Shown one piece after another: positions 16,697 to 56,767 of a stretch of DNA of 64,000 nucleotides. Each line of letters starts with the position of its first letter. Position 1 is the first letter of the stretch. Source of the stretch: Planotetraspora sp. A-T 1434 (lineage in GTDB: Bacteria; Actinomycetota; Actinomycetes; Streptosporangiales; Streptosporangiaceae); assembly GCF_025420585.1 (NCBI RefSeq), contig NZ_JAOEGB010000032.1, positions 1 to 64,000 of the forward strand. The letters run 5' to 3'. The translations under genes were made by a program, and so were the position numbers. The notes beneath the pieces were generated by a model. The model did no database searches. It was given only the letters and a program-made list of their open reading frames with translations, and was not told the DNA's origin.

Positions 16697-18396
16697 ATGC
16701 CGGACAGGTCGGGGGTGCCGTCGACGTTGAACCGCACGTCGCGGACGCCCTCGCGCGCCGCCAGGGTGGACAGCGGCGAGTAGATCGGCAGGACGGCCGC
16801 GTCCTCGGTGATTCGCCGCTGCACCTCGGCGTAGACGCCGAACTGCTCGGCCTGGTCCTTGGCGCCGAGCGCCCGCTTGAACGCGGCCTCCGCCTCGGGG
16901 TTGTCGTACCTGGCCATGTTGTTGCTGATCCCGCGCTTGGGCGTAGGGATGTTGTCGGCGCCGAACAGCACCCGCAGCACGTCGGGCCCGGGCGAGGAGA
17001 AGCTGGTGTCGATCAGCTCGTAGTCGCCGGACAGCAGGCGGTTGACGAAGGTGCCGCCGTCGAGGTTCTCCTCGACGAGCTCGACGCCGAGCTGCTTGGC
17101 CGCGGCCTGGATCTGCACCGCGAGGTTGCTGACCGACGGGTCCGACCACATGTGGCGCAGGGCCAGCCTCTTGCCGTCCTTCGTCCGGTAGCCCTGCGCG
17201 TCCCGCTGCGTCCATCCGGCCTGGTCGAGCAGCCGGTTCGCCTCGGCCGGGTCGTAGCCGTACGCGGCGGCGACCGAGTGGTCGTAGCCCGGGGTGCTGG
17301 CCGACAGCGGCCCGTCGGCGCCGTCGTACACGCCGAAGTAGACGTTCTTCACGATCCGCCGCCAGTCGATGCCGGCCCGCAGGGCCTTGCGCACGTTCAC
17401 GTCGCTCAGCGGGCCCTTCGCCGTGTTCGGCCAGTAGCTGTAGTTGGCGCCGGGGAACCGGGTCGTGTGCAGGGCGAAGCCGGGCGTGTTCTTCAGCGTG
17501 CCGATGCCGGCCGGCGCGAGGCCCGTGACCGCGTCGACCTGGCCGCTGGTGAGCGCCCCAAGGCGGGCCGAGTTGTCCGGCACGACCGTGACCTCGATGC
17601 GGTCCAGCAGCGTGGGACCGCCGCGGGCCGCCCCCTCGGGCGCCCACGCGTACGCCGGGTTCCTGACGTAGTCGATGCCCTTCTGCGGGGTGAACCCGCC
17701 GTCGCTTTTGAACGGCCCGGTGCCGACGACGACGGCGCACAGCTTCGAGGCCGGTCCCTTCAGCGTGGCGGGGGACTCGATCCCGAGGTTGGGCTGGGCG
17801 AGCGCGGACAGGAACCCGGAGTCGGGCCGCTTCAGCCTCGCCTCGACCGTCAGCGGATCGATGACCTTCGCCGACTCGTACGCCGCGATCAGGCTGCCGG
17901 CGAGCAGCGACTTGGTCTTCGGGTCGACCACGTGGTCGAGGTTGGCCACCACCGCCGACGCGTCGAACTTCTGGCCGTCGGTGAAGGTGACGCCCTCGCG
18001 CAGCCGGAAGGTGTAGGTGAGCCGGTCGTCGGAGACCGTCCACTCACGGGCGAGCCAGGGGTGCAGGCCGCCGTGCGGGTCCTGGTAGACCAGCGAGTCC
18101 ACGAGCGGCCGGGTCAGCAGCCGGGCCGACTCGGTCGGGCTCTGGTGGGGGTCCAGGCACTCCGGTTCCTTCTCCACCGCCAGCCGCAGGGTCCCCCCGC
18201 TGCGAGGGGACGCGGCACCCGCCCCGCCGCCGCCCGCCGCGCCTCCGGCGGCGGGGGCCGCCGCATCGGAGGAGCAGCCGGCGGCGAGAGCCAGCACCAG
18301 CATGGCGGCCCCCGCCGTCACGGCGGGGGCGGTGGTTCCGCGCCTCCTGGTGGTTCCGGGCCTCCTGGTGATTCCGGGCCTCCTGGCAGCACCCAT
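16681..18396 (-). CDS. ABC transporter substrate-binding lipoprotein (family 5, DppA/OppA type)
   Basis: 571 aa. The signal peptide ends in a lipobox LALAAGC (Cys about residue 41), so the mature protein is membrane-anchored on the outside. It is followed by a low-complexity Gly/Ala linker and a family-5 solute-binding domain (GTLRLAVEKEPECLDPHQSP, LAREWTVSDDRLTYTFRLRE, DVNVRKALRAGIDWRRIV). ATG 18396 is preferred, with GAGGA about 11 bases upstream. The N-region holds three six-residue repeats encoded by tandem 18-bp units. It is the first gene of the transporter operon and probably the AbyF-type binding protein. Confidence 0.9.
   Translation of the reverse strand: MGAARRPGITRRPGTTRRRGTTAPAVTAGAAMLVLALAAGCSSDAAAPAAGGAAGGGGAGAASPRSGGTLRLAVEKEPECLDPHQSPTESARLLTRPLVDSLVYQDPHGGLHPWLAREWTVSDDRLTYTFRLREGVTFTDGQKFDASAVVANLDHVVDPKTKSLLAGSLIAAYESAKVIDPLTVEARLKRPDSGFLSALAQPNLGIESPATLKGPASKLCAVVVGTGPFKSDGGFTPQKGIDYVRNPAYAWAPEGAARGGPTLLDRIEVTVVPDNSARLGALTSGQVDAVTGLAPAGIGTLKNTPGFALHTTRFPGANYSYWPNTAKGPLSDVNVRKALRAGIDWRRIVKNVYFGVYDGADGPLSASTPGYDHSVAAAYGYDPAEANRLLDQAGWTQRDAQGYRTKDGKRLALRHMWSDPSVSNLAVQIQAAAKQLGVELVEENLDGGTFVNRLLSGDYELIDTSFSSPGPDVLRVLFGADNIPTPKRGISNNMARYDNPEAEAAFKRALGAKDQAEQFGVYAEVQRRITEDAAVLPIYSPLSTLAAREGVRDVRFNVDGTPDLSGIWLAS
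18331..18384 (-). repeat. Three tandem 18-bp units in the lipoprotein signal region
   Basis: Units at 18331-18348, 18349-18366 and 18367-18384 differ at only one to two bases each and encode RRPGIT, RRPGTT and RRRGTT. They enlarge the positively charged N-region of the signal peptide. In-frame unit gain or loss would not break the gene. Confidence 0.85.
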
Positions 18397-18512
18397 ACTC
18401 GTCTCATTCCTCGCCACGTCGCTAACGGCCGGAAGGGATCTCCGGCCCGTACACACAGTGGTGGCCGGTTCTAAAGCGGGACTGAACCGGCGGCGACGCG
18501 GCTGTCAGGCGA

Positions 18513-19499
18513 CTACAGAGACGAGACAATCTTGGCGATCAGCTCGTAGGAGCGGATCCGGGCCTGGTGGTCGGGCACCTGCGTGAGCACGAACAGTTCG
18601 TCGGCGCGGGTGCGGCGCAGGAGGTCCCCGAGCCGGGGGGCGATACGCTCGGCGCTGCCGACGAACTGGGGGTCGATCTTCTCGCGCAGGAACCGCTCCT
18701 CCGCGGGGGTGAAGACGTGCGCGGCCGTCTCCTCCTCCGTGGGCAGGACGGTGGCCGGGTCGACCGTGCGCATCAGGATCTGGCCGTACACGAAGGAGGC
18801 GGCGAGCCGGTGCGCGCGCTCGTCGCTGTCGGCCGCGACCGCGATCACGGCCACGCAGGCGTGCGGCTCGGCCAGGGCCGCCGACGGCCGGAACGCCTGC
18901 CGGTACGCCTCCAGCGCCTCCGGCGCCCCGCCGCCCACGATCGCGTGCGCGTACACATACGGCAGGCCAAGCCGGCCGGCGTTCGCGGCGCTGGAGGCGC
19001 TCGACCCGACCAGCCAGATCTCGGGCGGGGTGTCCGGCTCGGGGATCGCGCGCACGCCGCCGCTGCCGCCGGCGAAGTACTCGTTCAGCTCGAGCAGCGC
19101 GTCGCCGAAGTCGAGCCGGCGCGGGTCGCCCAGGCGGGCCGCGGCCTCCCCCGAGCCGCCGGGCGCGCGGCCGAGGCCGAGGTCGACCCGTCCCGGGTAG
19201 AGCCCGGCCAGCACGCCGAACTGCTCGGCCACCACGTACGGCGAGTGGCTGGGCAGCAGCACCGCGCCCGAGCCGACCCGGATCGTGGAGGTCGCCGCGA
19301 GGATGGAGCCCGCGAGCACGGCCGGGCTGGAGGTCGCGAGCGCGGGCGTGTTGTGGTGCTCGGCCACCCAGTAGCGCCGGTAGCCCAGGGACTCGACGGC
19401 CCGGGCCAGGTCGACGGAACGGCGCAGCGCGTCACCCGCGGTGTCGCCGCGCCAGACGGGGGCGGTGTCGTGCACGGAGACGGCGATTCCCTCGGCCAA
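18513..19499 (-). CDS. Luciferase-like flavin-dependent monooxygenase
   Basis: 328 aa, LLM-class FMN/F420-dependent oxidoreductase of the MsnO8-like subgroup: RYWVAEHHNTPALATSSPAV, TSTIRVGSGAVLLPSHSPYV, LYPGRVDLGLGRAPGG. The start is a TTG at 19499 preceded by GGAGAGGAC. It is transcribed on its own, downstream of the FkbH gene. A TTGACA box with a CTGAGG palindrome, like the exporter promoter, lies 85-110 bases upstream inside the FkbH gene. Abyssomicin clusters contain a similar enzyme (AbyE), proposed to act as a tailoring oxygenase. Here it would oxidise the spirotetronate core; the exact position is unknown. Confidence 0.88.
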   Translation of the reverse strand: MAEGIAVSVHDTAPVWRGDTAGDALRRSVDLARAVESLGYRRYWVAEHHNTPALATSSPAVLAGSILAATSTIRVGSGAVLLPSHSPYVVAEQFGVLAGLYPGRVDLGLGRAPGGSGEAAARLGDPRRLDFGDALLELNEYFAGGSGGVRAIPEPDTPPEIWLVGSSASSAANAGRLGLPYVYAHAIVGGGAPEALEAYRQAFRPSAALAEPHACVAVIAVAADSDERAHRLAASFVYGQILMRTVDPATVLPTEEETAAHVFTPAEERFLREKIDPQFVGSAERIAPRLGDLLRRTRADELFVLTQVPDHQARIRSYELIAKIVSSL

Positions 19500-19550
19500 C
19501 GTCCTCTCCTTCGCAAGGGGGTCATATAGGGGGTCAAAGGGGCGTATGCG

Positions 19551-19608
19551 GAGGTTTCCTCACCTTACGTCGTGGCACAGTCAACCTGAGGTAGCCTCAG
19601 ATTGTCAA
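19551..19608 (-). promoter_or_regulatory. Probable TetR-controlled promoter of the flavin monooxygenase gene
   Basis: On the minus strand: TTGACA (19603-19608), two bases, then CTGAGG-CTA-CCTCAG (19586-19600); a second inverted repeat GAGG-TTT-CCTC lies at 19551-19561. The TTGACA/palindrome spacing and core equal those at 3486-3507. The upstream palindrome falls within the last codons of the FkbH gene, so the promoter overlaps coding sequence. Confidence 0.65.
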
Positions 19609-21499
19609 CGCCTCGAGGGAGGACCACCCGGCCCTCGGCATGCAGCGTGAGATGGGCGGGCACGCCGACGATCTCGCCGAGGTCATGGACGAACCGCGAC
19701 TCCGGCGGCGTCTCCCCCGCCAGGGCGAAGCCGTAGTGCGGGTAGAGATCGCGGACCTTGCCGTTCTTGGCGGTCGGCACGTAGCGGCCGTGGACCTCGG
19801 CGAAACCGGCCTCCCGGGCCGCGTGGAGCACCGCCGACAGCACTGCCTGCTCGATGCCGCGGGAGAAGACCCGGCAGCTCAGCAGGAAGTTCTCGATCAC
19901 CAGGCCCTCCGGCCGGGCGCGCAGGAAGACCGCACCGACGACGCCGTTGCTCCCGAAGCGATCCGCCGCCGAGATCGCCAGCACCCGGGAGCCGGGCCGC
20001 TCCGCCCGCTCCCGGACCTCCTCCGGCGACAGGCGCTCGGTGGTGAGGTTGAACTGGTTGGTCCGCAGCGTGATCTGGGAGAGCCGGGCGGTCTCCCCCG
20101 GCTCCGCGGGGGCCAGCCGTACGGACACGTCCAGGCCGGCCAGGAACTCCTCGGCCGAGCCGGCGGCGGCGAGGAACTCCGAGCGCGCCGCCTCCTCGTG
20201 GTAGCGGCGGGTCCGCGCCCGGTCCTCCGCGGTGACCTCGGTCGTGGTGAACCACCCGTCGGCGAGCAGCGTCGTCGCGTGCAGCGCCGGATCGTCGCCC
20301 AGGTGGACCACGACGGTTTCCGGAAGCTCGGCCGCGACAGCGGCACACTCGTGAACGCTGTCGTCGGCGAAGACGACGCTGTCGCCGCCGAGGTTGAGGC
20401 CCTCGGTCAGCGCGCGCAGGTTCACCGGCTTGGGGCTCCAGTTGGCCAGGATCCGGACGAAGTCGTCCTCGCGCAGCAGCATGCCGGGGTGGTCGCGCAG
20501 GGCGGCGAGCACCGTGTCCCGGTCGTTCTTGCTGACCGCGGCGAGCAGCACGCCCTGGGAGGCGAGCTGCTTCGCCACGCCTTGGAAGCGGCGGAATGCC
20601 TCGCCGCGCGAGCCGTGCCCGACCTCGATGCCCTCCACGCCGTCGTCGCCGAGGATCCCGCCCCACAGCGTGCCGTCCAGGTCGAGGGCGAGCACCTTCC
20701 TGGCCCGTCCGGTCCTCGCCCTGACGAGGTGGCCCAGCTCCCGCGCGTACGCTCCGAGCAGTCCGTCGGACAGGTGCGCCCCGGCGTAGGTCTCGAAGCG
20801 GGGGTCGCTCAGCTCGGTCGCGGACGACAGCAGCGGGTCGACGTCCACCACGACCACGCGGTCGGCGGACGCGCCGAGCTCCAGCAGCTCGGCGTTGGCC
20901 CGGCGCCAGGCCGCGCCCAGCCGGGCCCGCGACCTGTGGTCGAGCAGCCGCGCCTGCCACACGCGGGGCAGCGGCACCGTGTTGAGCACGAGCGCCCCCG
21001 AGCCGCTCTCGCCGTACCGCGCGGCCAGCCCCCGCCACAGGGCGACCTTCCCGGCGAGCACGCGCTCCGCGTCCTCGACCGTGAACGGCACGCCCACCTC
21101 GTCGAACACGGTCGCGTGGTCGAGCACGCAGACCACGACGTCGGGCTTCTCGGCGTACAGCTCACTGCCCGGGTCGCCCAGCTCGAAGACGTACGAGCCG
21201 AAGCCGGTGAGCCGGACGGACGGCACGTATCCGTGGCGGGCCAGCTCGCCGACGAGCCCGACGCGCAGCGCCTCCAGCGTGCCGTGCCCGGTGACGGTCA
21301 CCCGCACGGCCGGCAGCCGCGGGTGGAGCTCACGGGCGGCGTCCAGGTCGGCGCGGGCGAGCAGCCGCGCCGCCCGGGCGGCGTCCTCTGCGGACATCGC
21401 GGCGAGGAGCGGGCCCACCTCGTCGAAGCGCTCGGCGAGCGCCCCGTCCCGGTGCAGCCCGCGCAGCCGCGCGAGCGCGGCGGCGGTGTCAGTGGTCAT
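19565..21499 (-). CDS. abyA2-like: FkbH-like glyceryl-ACP synthase (AbyA2-type)
   Basis: 644 aa. An N-terminal SGNH-like/FkbH region is followed by a HAD phosphatase-fold domain with [12 protein letters not shown] (Asp273, Asp275), FADDS near 387, and a C-terminal GNAT-like part. FkbH enzymes take 1,3-bisphosphoglycerate, remove a phosphate and load the glyceryl unit onto an ACP; in tetronate pathways this supplies the C3 unit of the ring. The ATG at 21499 overlaps the stop of the module-6 PKS gene (ATGA), so the enzyme is translated together with the last PKS protein. Its partner ACP is encoded 36 kb away at 57516-57749. The last codons contain a likely operator/promoter for the next gene. 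Confidence 0.92.
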   Translation of the reverse strand: MTTDTAAALARLRGLHRDGALAERFDEVGPLLAAMSAEDAARAARLLARADLDAARELHPRLPAVRVTVTGHGTLEALRVGLVGELARHGYVPSVRLTGFGSYVFELGDPGSELYAEKPDVVVCVLDHATVFDEVGVPFTVEDAERVLAGKVALWRGLAARYGESGSGALVLNTVPLPRVWQARLLDHRSRARLGAAWRRANAELLELGASADRVVVVDVDPLLSSATELSDPRFETYAGAHLSDGLLGAYARELGHLVRARTGRARKVLALDLDGTLWGGILGDDGVEGIEVGHGSRGEAFRRFQGVAKQLASQGVLLAAVSKNDRDTVLAALRDHPGMLLREDDFVRILANWSPKPVNLRALTEGLNLGGDSVVFADDSVHECAAVAAELPETVVVHLGDDPALHATTLLADGWFTTTEVTAEDRARTRRYHEEAARSEFLAAAGSAEEFLAGLDVSVRLAPAEPGETARLSQITLRTNQFNLTTERLSPEEVRERAERPGSRVLAISAADRFGSNGVVGAVFLRARPEGLVIENFLLSCRVFSRGIEQAVLSAVLHAAREAGFAEVHGRYVPTAKNGKVRDLYPHYGFALAGETPPESRFVHDLGEIVGVPAHLTLHAEGRVVLPRGVDNLRLPQVDCATT

Positions 21500-24400
21500 C
21501 GGGGCTCCATGGCGTCGTGCTCGGATCGTCGGTGCGGGTCGCCGGCGCCCGGGCCGTCCGGCGGGAAGCTCGCGGGCGCCTGAGCGGTCTCGGCAGCTGG
21601 GGCGATCTCGGAAACCGAGGAGGCGAGCAGCTCGTCCAGGCGGGCCGCCAGCTCGTGGGCCGTGCGGTGGTCGAGCACCAGGCCGGGCGGGACGTTCACG
21701 CTGGTCTCGCGGGAGATCCGCCCGGCAATCTCCAGCGCGCCGAAGGAGGTGATGCCTGCCTGGGTGAGGTCGTCGTGCGGGCCGACCGCCCCGGCGGCAT
21801 GCCCGAGGGCGCCGTCCACGGCAACGAGAACCATGGCCAGCAGCACGCCGTGCCGCTCCGCGGCGGGCACGCCGTCAAGCGGGGACGACGCCGGCGCCGG
21901 AATCTCGCCGGGCCCCTGCCCGCTCGCGTCGGACCGCCAGCGCCGCAGCGCCGCCACCACCTCCCGTACGACGTCGGGAGGCGCGGCGACGCCGCCGACG
22001 AGGGCGGCGAACCGCCCGGCGTCGAGGTCGTCCACGGCGCGCCACAGCTCCCGCTCGCGCGGCGAGCCGCCCCGGACGCCGTACGAGGGGGTGATCCAGT
22101 GACGCTCGTGCCGGAAGGGGTAGGTCGGGACGGCGGCCGGGTCGGCGGCCGGGCCCTCGCCGATCACCTTCGCCCAGGGGACCGCGACGCCCCGCGCGTA
22201 CGCCTGGGCGAGCGCGCGCAGCACCGAGCGGGCCTCGGCCGACGGGTCGCGCACCAGCGGGATGGCGGCGACCTCGCCGCTCTCCTCCGCGAGGCAGTCG
22301 GCGACCATCCCGGACGTGGTGGCGTCGGGGCCGATCTCCACGAAGGTGTCCACGCCGAGGGCGCGCAGCGCCCGCACGCCGTCATGGAAGCGGACCGGTT
22401 CGCGCACCTGGGCGGACCAGTGGTCCGGCGCGGCCAGTTCCTCGCGCGTCGCGACCCTCCCGGTGCGGGTGGAGACCAGCACGGCGGCGGGCTCCCGTAC
22501 GGTCAGGGCGCGGGCGGCCTCCGCCAGGCCGGGCAGCGCGGGGTCCATGTGCGGCGAGTGGAACGCCTGGCTCACCGCGAGGGGCTTGGTTCGCACCCCT
22601 CGCGCCCGCCAGCCGGCCGCCAGCCTGCGGACGGCGGCCGCGTCCCCGGAGATCACCGTCGAGCGGGGGCCGTTGACCGCGGCCACCGCGACCAGGCCTT
22701 CCACCTCCTTCAGCGAGGCGGCGACCTCCGACTCCGGGGCGCGCAGCGACACCATCGCGCCGCCCTCGGGAGCCGCCTGCATGGCCAGGGCGCGGGCGAC
22801 GACCAGGGACGCCGCGTCGTCGAGCGAGAGGGCCCCTGCGGCGTGCGCCGCCGTGAGCTCCCCGATCGAGTGGCCGAGCAGCGCGCCGCCGGTCAGGCCC
22901 AGGTCTTCGGCCAGCCGGAACATGGCGAGCTGGGTGGCGAACAACGCCGGCTGGGCGAACTCGGTGCGCCGCAGCAGCGCGGCCGTCGGCGACCCCTCGG
23001 GGGCGGACACCACCTCGGCCACACCCGGACCGTCCGCGCCGCGCAGCGCGCGGGCGCGGTCAAGGGCGGCGCAGGCGGCGTCGAACGCCTCGGCGTACGC
23101 GGGGAACCGCCGGCGCAGCTCCCGTCCCATGCCGGGGCGCTGGGTCCCCTGCCCCGAGAACACGAAGGCCACCGCGGGGGCGGGCCTGGCGGCGCCGACA
23201 GGCGCGGCGGGCGCGGCCAGCGCGTCCAGCTCGCGGGACAGCTCGGCGGCGTCCGCGCCGATCGCCACAGCCCGGTGGCGGAACGACGAGCGGGCGCCGA
23301 TCAGCGTCCGCGCCACCGCCGCGAGATCGACCCCCTCCCCGCCGTGGCTCGCCCTCTCAATGGCCGATCCCGACCTCTCCGCGCCTCCGGCAACCCGCTC
23401 CCCGGCCGCTTCCGCGCTCTCCCCGGTCGCGTCGAGGCGCTTCCCGAGCGTGCCTCCGGCACGCAGGAGGTCGCGCAGGCGTGCGGCCTGGGCGCGCACC
23501 GCCTCGGAGGACCGGCCCGACAGCACCCAGGGTACGGCCACCGGTTCCCCACCCGGTTCCGCCTGCCGCTCCTCGCCGAATCCAGGCTCCGGCGCAGCCC
23601 CGATCTCTCCGCCCGACGCCGAGGGCTCGGGCGCGGGGGGCTCGGGCGCGGGGGGCTCCTCGACGATGAGGTGGGCGTTGGTCCCGCTGATGCCGAAGGA
23701 GGAGACGCCCGCCCGGCGGGGCCGGTCGCCTCCGGGCCAGGGCCGGGGCCGGGTCAGCGGGGCCACGCCGCCCTCGTCCCAGTCGACCAGCGCGGACGGC
23801 TCGTCCGCGTGCAGGGTCGCCGGAAGCGTCCCGTGCCGCAGCGCCTGGACCATCTTGATGACCCCGGCGACCCCGGCGGCGGCCTGCGTGTGTCCCAGGT
23901 TCGACTTCACCGAGCCGACCCACAGGGGCTCCCGCCGTCCCGGGGCCGTGCCGTACGCCTCGATGAGGGCGCCCGCCTCGATGGGATCGCCGAGGGCCGT
24001 CCCGGTGCCGTGCGCCTCGACGGCGTCCACGTCCGCCGGGGCCAGCCCCGCCGCCCGCAGGGCCGCCTCGATCACCTTCCGCTGGGCGGGGCCGCTCGGC
24101 GCGGTGATGCCGTTGCTCGCCCCGTCGGAGTTGATCGCCGACCCGCGGATGACGGCGAGGACCGGGTGGCCCGCGCGCAGGGCGTCGGAGAGGCGTTCCA
24201 GCACCAGCATCCCCGCGCCCTCGCCGAAGCCCGTGCCGTCGGCCGACCGGGAGAACGCCTTGCACCGGCCGTCCGCCGCGAGCCCGCCCTGCAGGGCGAA
24301 CTCCATGAACACCCGGGGCGTGGCCATGACCGTCGCCCCGCCGGCGAGCGCCAGGTCGCACTCGGACGCCCGCAGCGACCGTACGGCCAGGTGGATCGCG

Positions 24401-24988
24401 ACGAGCGAGGACGAACACGCCGTGTCCACCGTGAGGGCGGGCCCCTCGAACCCGAAGGTGTAGGCCAGGCGGCCCGAGGCCATGCTGGTGGCGTTCCCGG
24501 TCATCAGGTAGCCCTCGGCCTCGGGCGGCACGCCGTCCAGGGGCGGGGCGTAGTCCTGGTAGATCACCCCGGTGAACACCCCGGTCCGGCTGCCGCGCAG
24601 CGAGGCGGGGACGATGCCGGCCCGCTCCAGGGCCTCCCACGACACCTCCAGAAGCTGGCGGTGCTGGGGGTCCATCGCGGCGGCCTCGCGCGGCGCGATC
24701 CCGAAGAAGGCGGCGTCGAAGCCCGCGGCGTCGTCGAGGAACCCCCCGGCTTTCGTGTGCTCGTGCAGTGCCGGATCCCAGCCGCGGTCGTCCGGCGGCT
24801 CTCCCACCGCGTCGGCGCCCTCGGCGACCACCCGCCACAGGTCCTCGGGCGAGTGGACGCCGCCGGGGAACCGGCAGGCCATCGCCACCACGGCCACCGG
24901 CTCGGGTTCGATCAGGGCCGCAAGCTCCCGCTTCACCCGCGTGAGCTCGGCCGTCGTCCACTGGAGGTACTCGACCAGTCGCTTCTCG

Positions 24989-24996
<8 letters not shown>
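21496..24996 (-). CDS. abyB3-like: Type I PKS, module 6 (KS-AT-ACP), AbyB3-type
   Basis: 1166 aa. N-terminal docking helix (1-30), KS about 30-455 with Cys194 in DTACSSS, AT about 610-905 with Ser710 (GHSIGE) and the specificity motif QAFH at 810-813, then a long linker and an ACP with Ser1084. There is no KR, DH or thioesterase, so the product is a beta-keto thioester released by another enzyme, as in tetronate pathways. GHSIGE and AFH point to malonyl-CoA, but the first specificity residue is Gln instead of His. The ACP site is unusual: [12 protein letters not shown] in place of the LGFDSLxxVEL seen in the other modules. The start overlaps the preceding PKS gene by 8 bases and the end overlaps the FkbH gene. 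Confidence 0.93.
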
Positions 24997-35518
<10,522 letters not shown>

Positions 35519-35578
35519 GGATGAACCGCTCTCCGTCCTGAAGATCCGTCGTTCTGCGGGAAAGGGCGTGCGGCGCGG

Positions 35579-54895
<19,317 letters not shown>

Positions 54896-54926
54896 TCTCA
54901 GTCGTGGTGCGGGCGGCCGGCGGGGA

Positions 54927-55688
54927 TCAGACGGGTACGGCGAGCCCTCGCCGTACCGTCTCCGAGACGTCCTCCAGCCGCCGGGTCAGGTAGAAGTGGT
55001 CTCCGGGCAGGACGGTGAGCCGGAAGGGGCCGGTGGTGTGCTCCCGCCACCGGTCGGCCTGGGCGACCGTCACCCGCGGGTCGCGGTCGCCGACCAGCGC
55101 CGTGATCGGGCAGCGGACCGTGGCACCGGGCTCAGGCAGGTAGGCGCGCAGCGCCCGGTAGTCGCCGCGCAGCGCGGGCAGCACGAGTTCGCGCAGGTCC
55201 GCGCTCTCCAGCACCTTCCGCGAGGTGCCGCCGAGAAACAGCACCTCCTCCAGCAGGGACCGGTCGTCCCGCAGGATCTCCGGGTCCACGCGGGTGAGGG
55301 CGGGGGCCCGCCCGCCGGAGACGAACAGCCGCTCCGGGGGCGTGCCGAGACCCCGCTCGGCCAGCAGCGCCGTCTCGAACGCCACCAGGGAGCCCATGCT
55401 GTGCCCGAAGAAGGCCGTGCGGGCGCCGTCCGGCTCCCCGGCGATCACCTCGGCCACCCGGCGGGCCAGCGCGCGCACGTCCTCCACGGCGGGCTCGCGC
55501 CGCCGGTCCAGGCGTCCGGGGTACTGCACGGCGAGCACGCGCACCGCCGGGGCGAGGGCCCGCGCGAGCGGGACGAAGAAGCCCGCCGAGCCTCCGGCGT
55601 GGGGGAACGCCACCAGGCAGGGGGCGTCCGGCGCGGCGGGGGCGTACTCGCGCAGCCAGTCGTCCCGGATCCGCGCGGCGGCGGTCAC
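54927..55688 (-). CDS. abyT-like: Type II thioesterase (AbyT-type)
   Basis: 253 aa, alpha/beta-hydrolase fold thioesterase of the RifR/GrsT type: PHAGGSAGFFVPLARAL (oxyanion region), the nucleophile motif GHSMGS with Ser97, and a C-terminal GDHFYLT with the catalytic His. It removes aberrant acyl groups from PKS carrier domains; it is not expected to release the final chain, which goes to the tetronate cassette. GTG 55688 overlaps the stop of the upstream hydrolase gene, so it is the last gene of the cassette operon. It ends 31 bases before the first PKS gene, which may be read from the same transcript. Confidence 0.93.
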   Translation of the reverse strand: MTAAARIRDDWLREYAPAAPDAPCLVAFPHAGGSAGFFVPLARALAPAVRVLAVQYPGRLDRRREPAVEDVRALARRVAEVIAGEPDGARTAFFGHSMGSLVAFETALLAERGLGTPPERLFVSGGRAPALTRVDPEILRDDRSLLEEVLFLGGTSRKVLESADLRELVLPALRGDYRALRAYLPEPGATVRCPITALVGDRDPRVTVAQADRWREHTTGPFRLTVLPGDHFYLTRRLEDVSETVRRGLAVPV

Positions 55689-56767
55689 CGGCCCGCTCCC
55701 GCCCGGGCGGCCTCCAGGGCCGCGGTCAGCGCCGCCATCACCTCCGGATCGGCGTCGGGCCGCATCCGCTGCACGGCGAGCAGGCTCCACACCCGGGTCT
55801 CGGCGAGGTGGGAGGGGGCGCCGTGGACGTCGTCGTGCTCGACCAGCCGCAGGTCCCGTACGTGCCGCTTCAGGCGTTCGACGTCGCCGGGAGGGATGAT
55901 TTCGTCGCGCCTGGCGGTCACCGCGGCGAGCGGCACGGTGAGCGCGGCCAGGTCGGCGTCGCGGAGGGCCCAGTCGCGCACGTGGGCGAACACGGCCTCC
56001 GGCGGCACTCCGGTGAGATGCGCGAGCGTGTCACGGGTGATCTTCGGCACCCGGGCCTGCCAGTCGGCGTCGGTGAAGAAGTCGTGGATCGGCGGGCCGT
56101 TGCCGACCACGCCGCGCACCCGCGGGTCGCGCAGCGCGGCGGTGATCGCCGCGTGGCCGCTGAAGCTCAGCGCGAGCAGGTACGTCTCGTTCACCCGGGC
56201 CCGGCCCTCCAGCGCGTCGAGGATCGCCGGGAACAGGGTCCAGGCGTCGGGGCCGTACCGGAGCGGGCTCTCGCCGACGCCGGGCAGGTCGGCCACGACC
56301 CCGGCCATGCCGAAGGACGCGATCTGCGGCAGCACCGCGCCCCACTGCTCCTTGGGGCTCACGATGCCGCCGGTCATCACGAGCAGCGGCCGGGGCCGTT
56401 CGGCCGACAGCCCCGCGGCCCACACCCGCACCGGCACCCCGCCGACCTCCACGACGACCGCTTCCAGGCCCGGCACGCCGCGCCGCCACCGGTCGAACGC
56501 GTCCAGGCCGCGGGCGAGCGCGCGCTTGCGGCCCGGACCGTCGACGTACGGGAACCGGCCCATCGTGTAGTACTGGGCGGCGAGGGCCGTCTGTCCCGCC
56601 GCGTCCCACTCGTCGCCGGCGCGGATCCACTCGTACGGCCAGGAACCTGGCTCGTCGCCCGCGTCCGTGGTGACGCGGTCCAGCAGGGCCGCGTAGTGGT
56701 CGGCGGGCAGGCCCTGCGAGATCGCGTGCGCAACGACGAACCGCTTGAGTTCCGTCAGGTCGTTCAT
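55685..56767 (-). CDS. abyA5-like: FrsA-like alpha/beta hydrolase, acetate-eliminating (AbyA5-type)
   Basis: 360 aa. An N-terminal helical lid (about 1-115) is followed by an alpha/beta-hydrolase core with VMTGGIVSPKEQWG, DLPGVGESPL and the nucleophile elbow LSFSGH (Ser203). In agglomerin, tetronomycin and abyssomicin pathways the homologue eliminates acetic acid from the acetylated hydroxymethyl-tetronate to form the exocyclic methylene, which becomes the dienophile. ATG 56767 overlaps the stop of the E2-type acyltransferase gene (ATGA), matching consecutive steps in the pathway. Family membership is clear; the specific reaction is inferred from context. Confidence 0.9.
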   Translation of the reverse strand: MNDLTELKRFVVAHAISQGLPADHYAALLDRVTTDAGDEPGSWPYEWIRAGDEWDAAGQTALAAQYYTMGRFPYVDGPGRKRALARGLDAFDRWRRGVPGLEAVVVEVGGVPVRVWAAGLSAERPRPLLVMTGGIVSPKEQWGAVLPQIASFGMAGVVADLPGVGESPLRYGPDAWTLFPAILDALEGRARVNETYLLALSFSGHAAITAALRDPRVRGVVGNGPPIHDFFTDADWQARVPKITRDTLAHLTGVPPEAVFAHVRDWALRDADLAALTVPLAAVTARRDEIIPPGDVERLKRHVRDLRLVEHDDVHGAPSHLAETRVWSLLAVQRMRPDADPEVMAALTAALEAARAGAGR

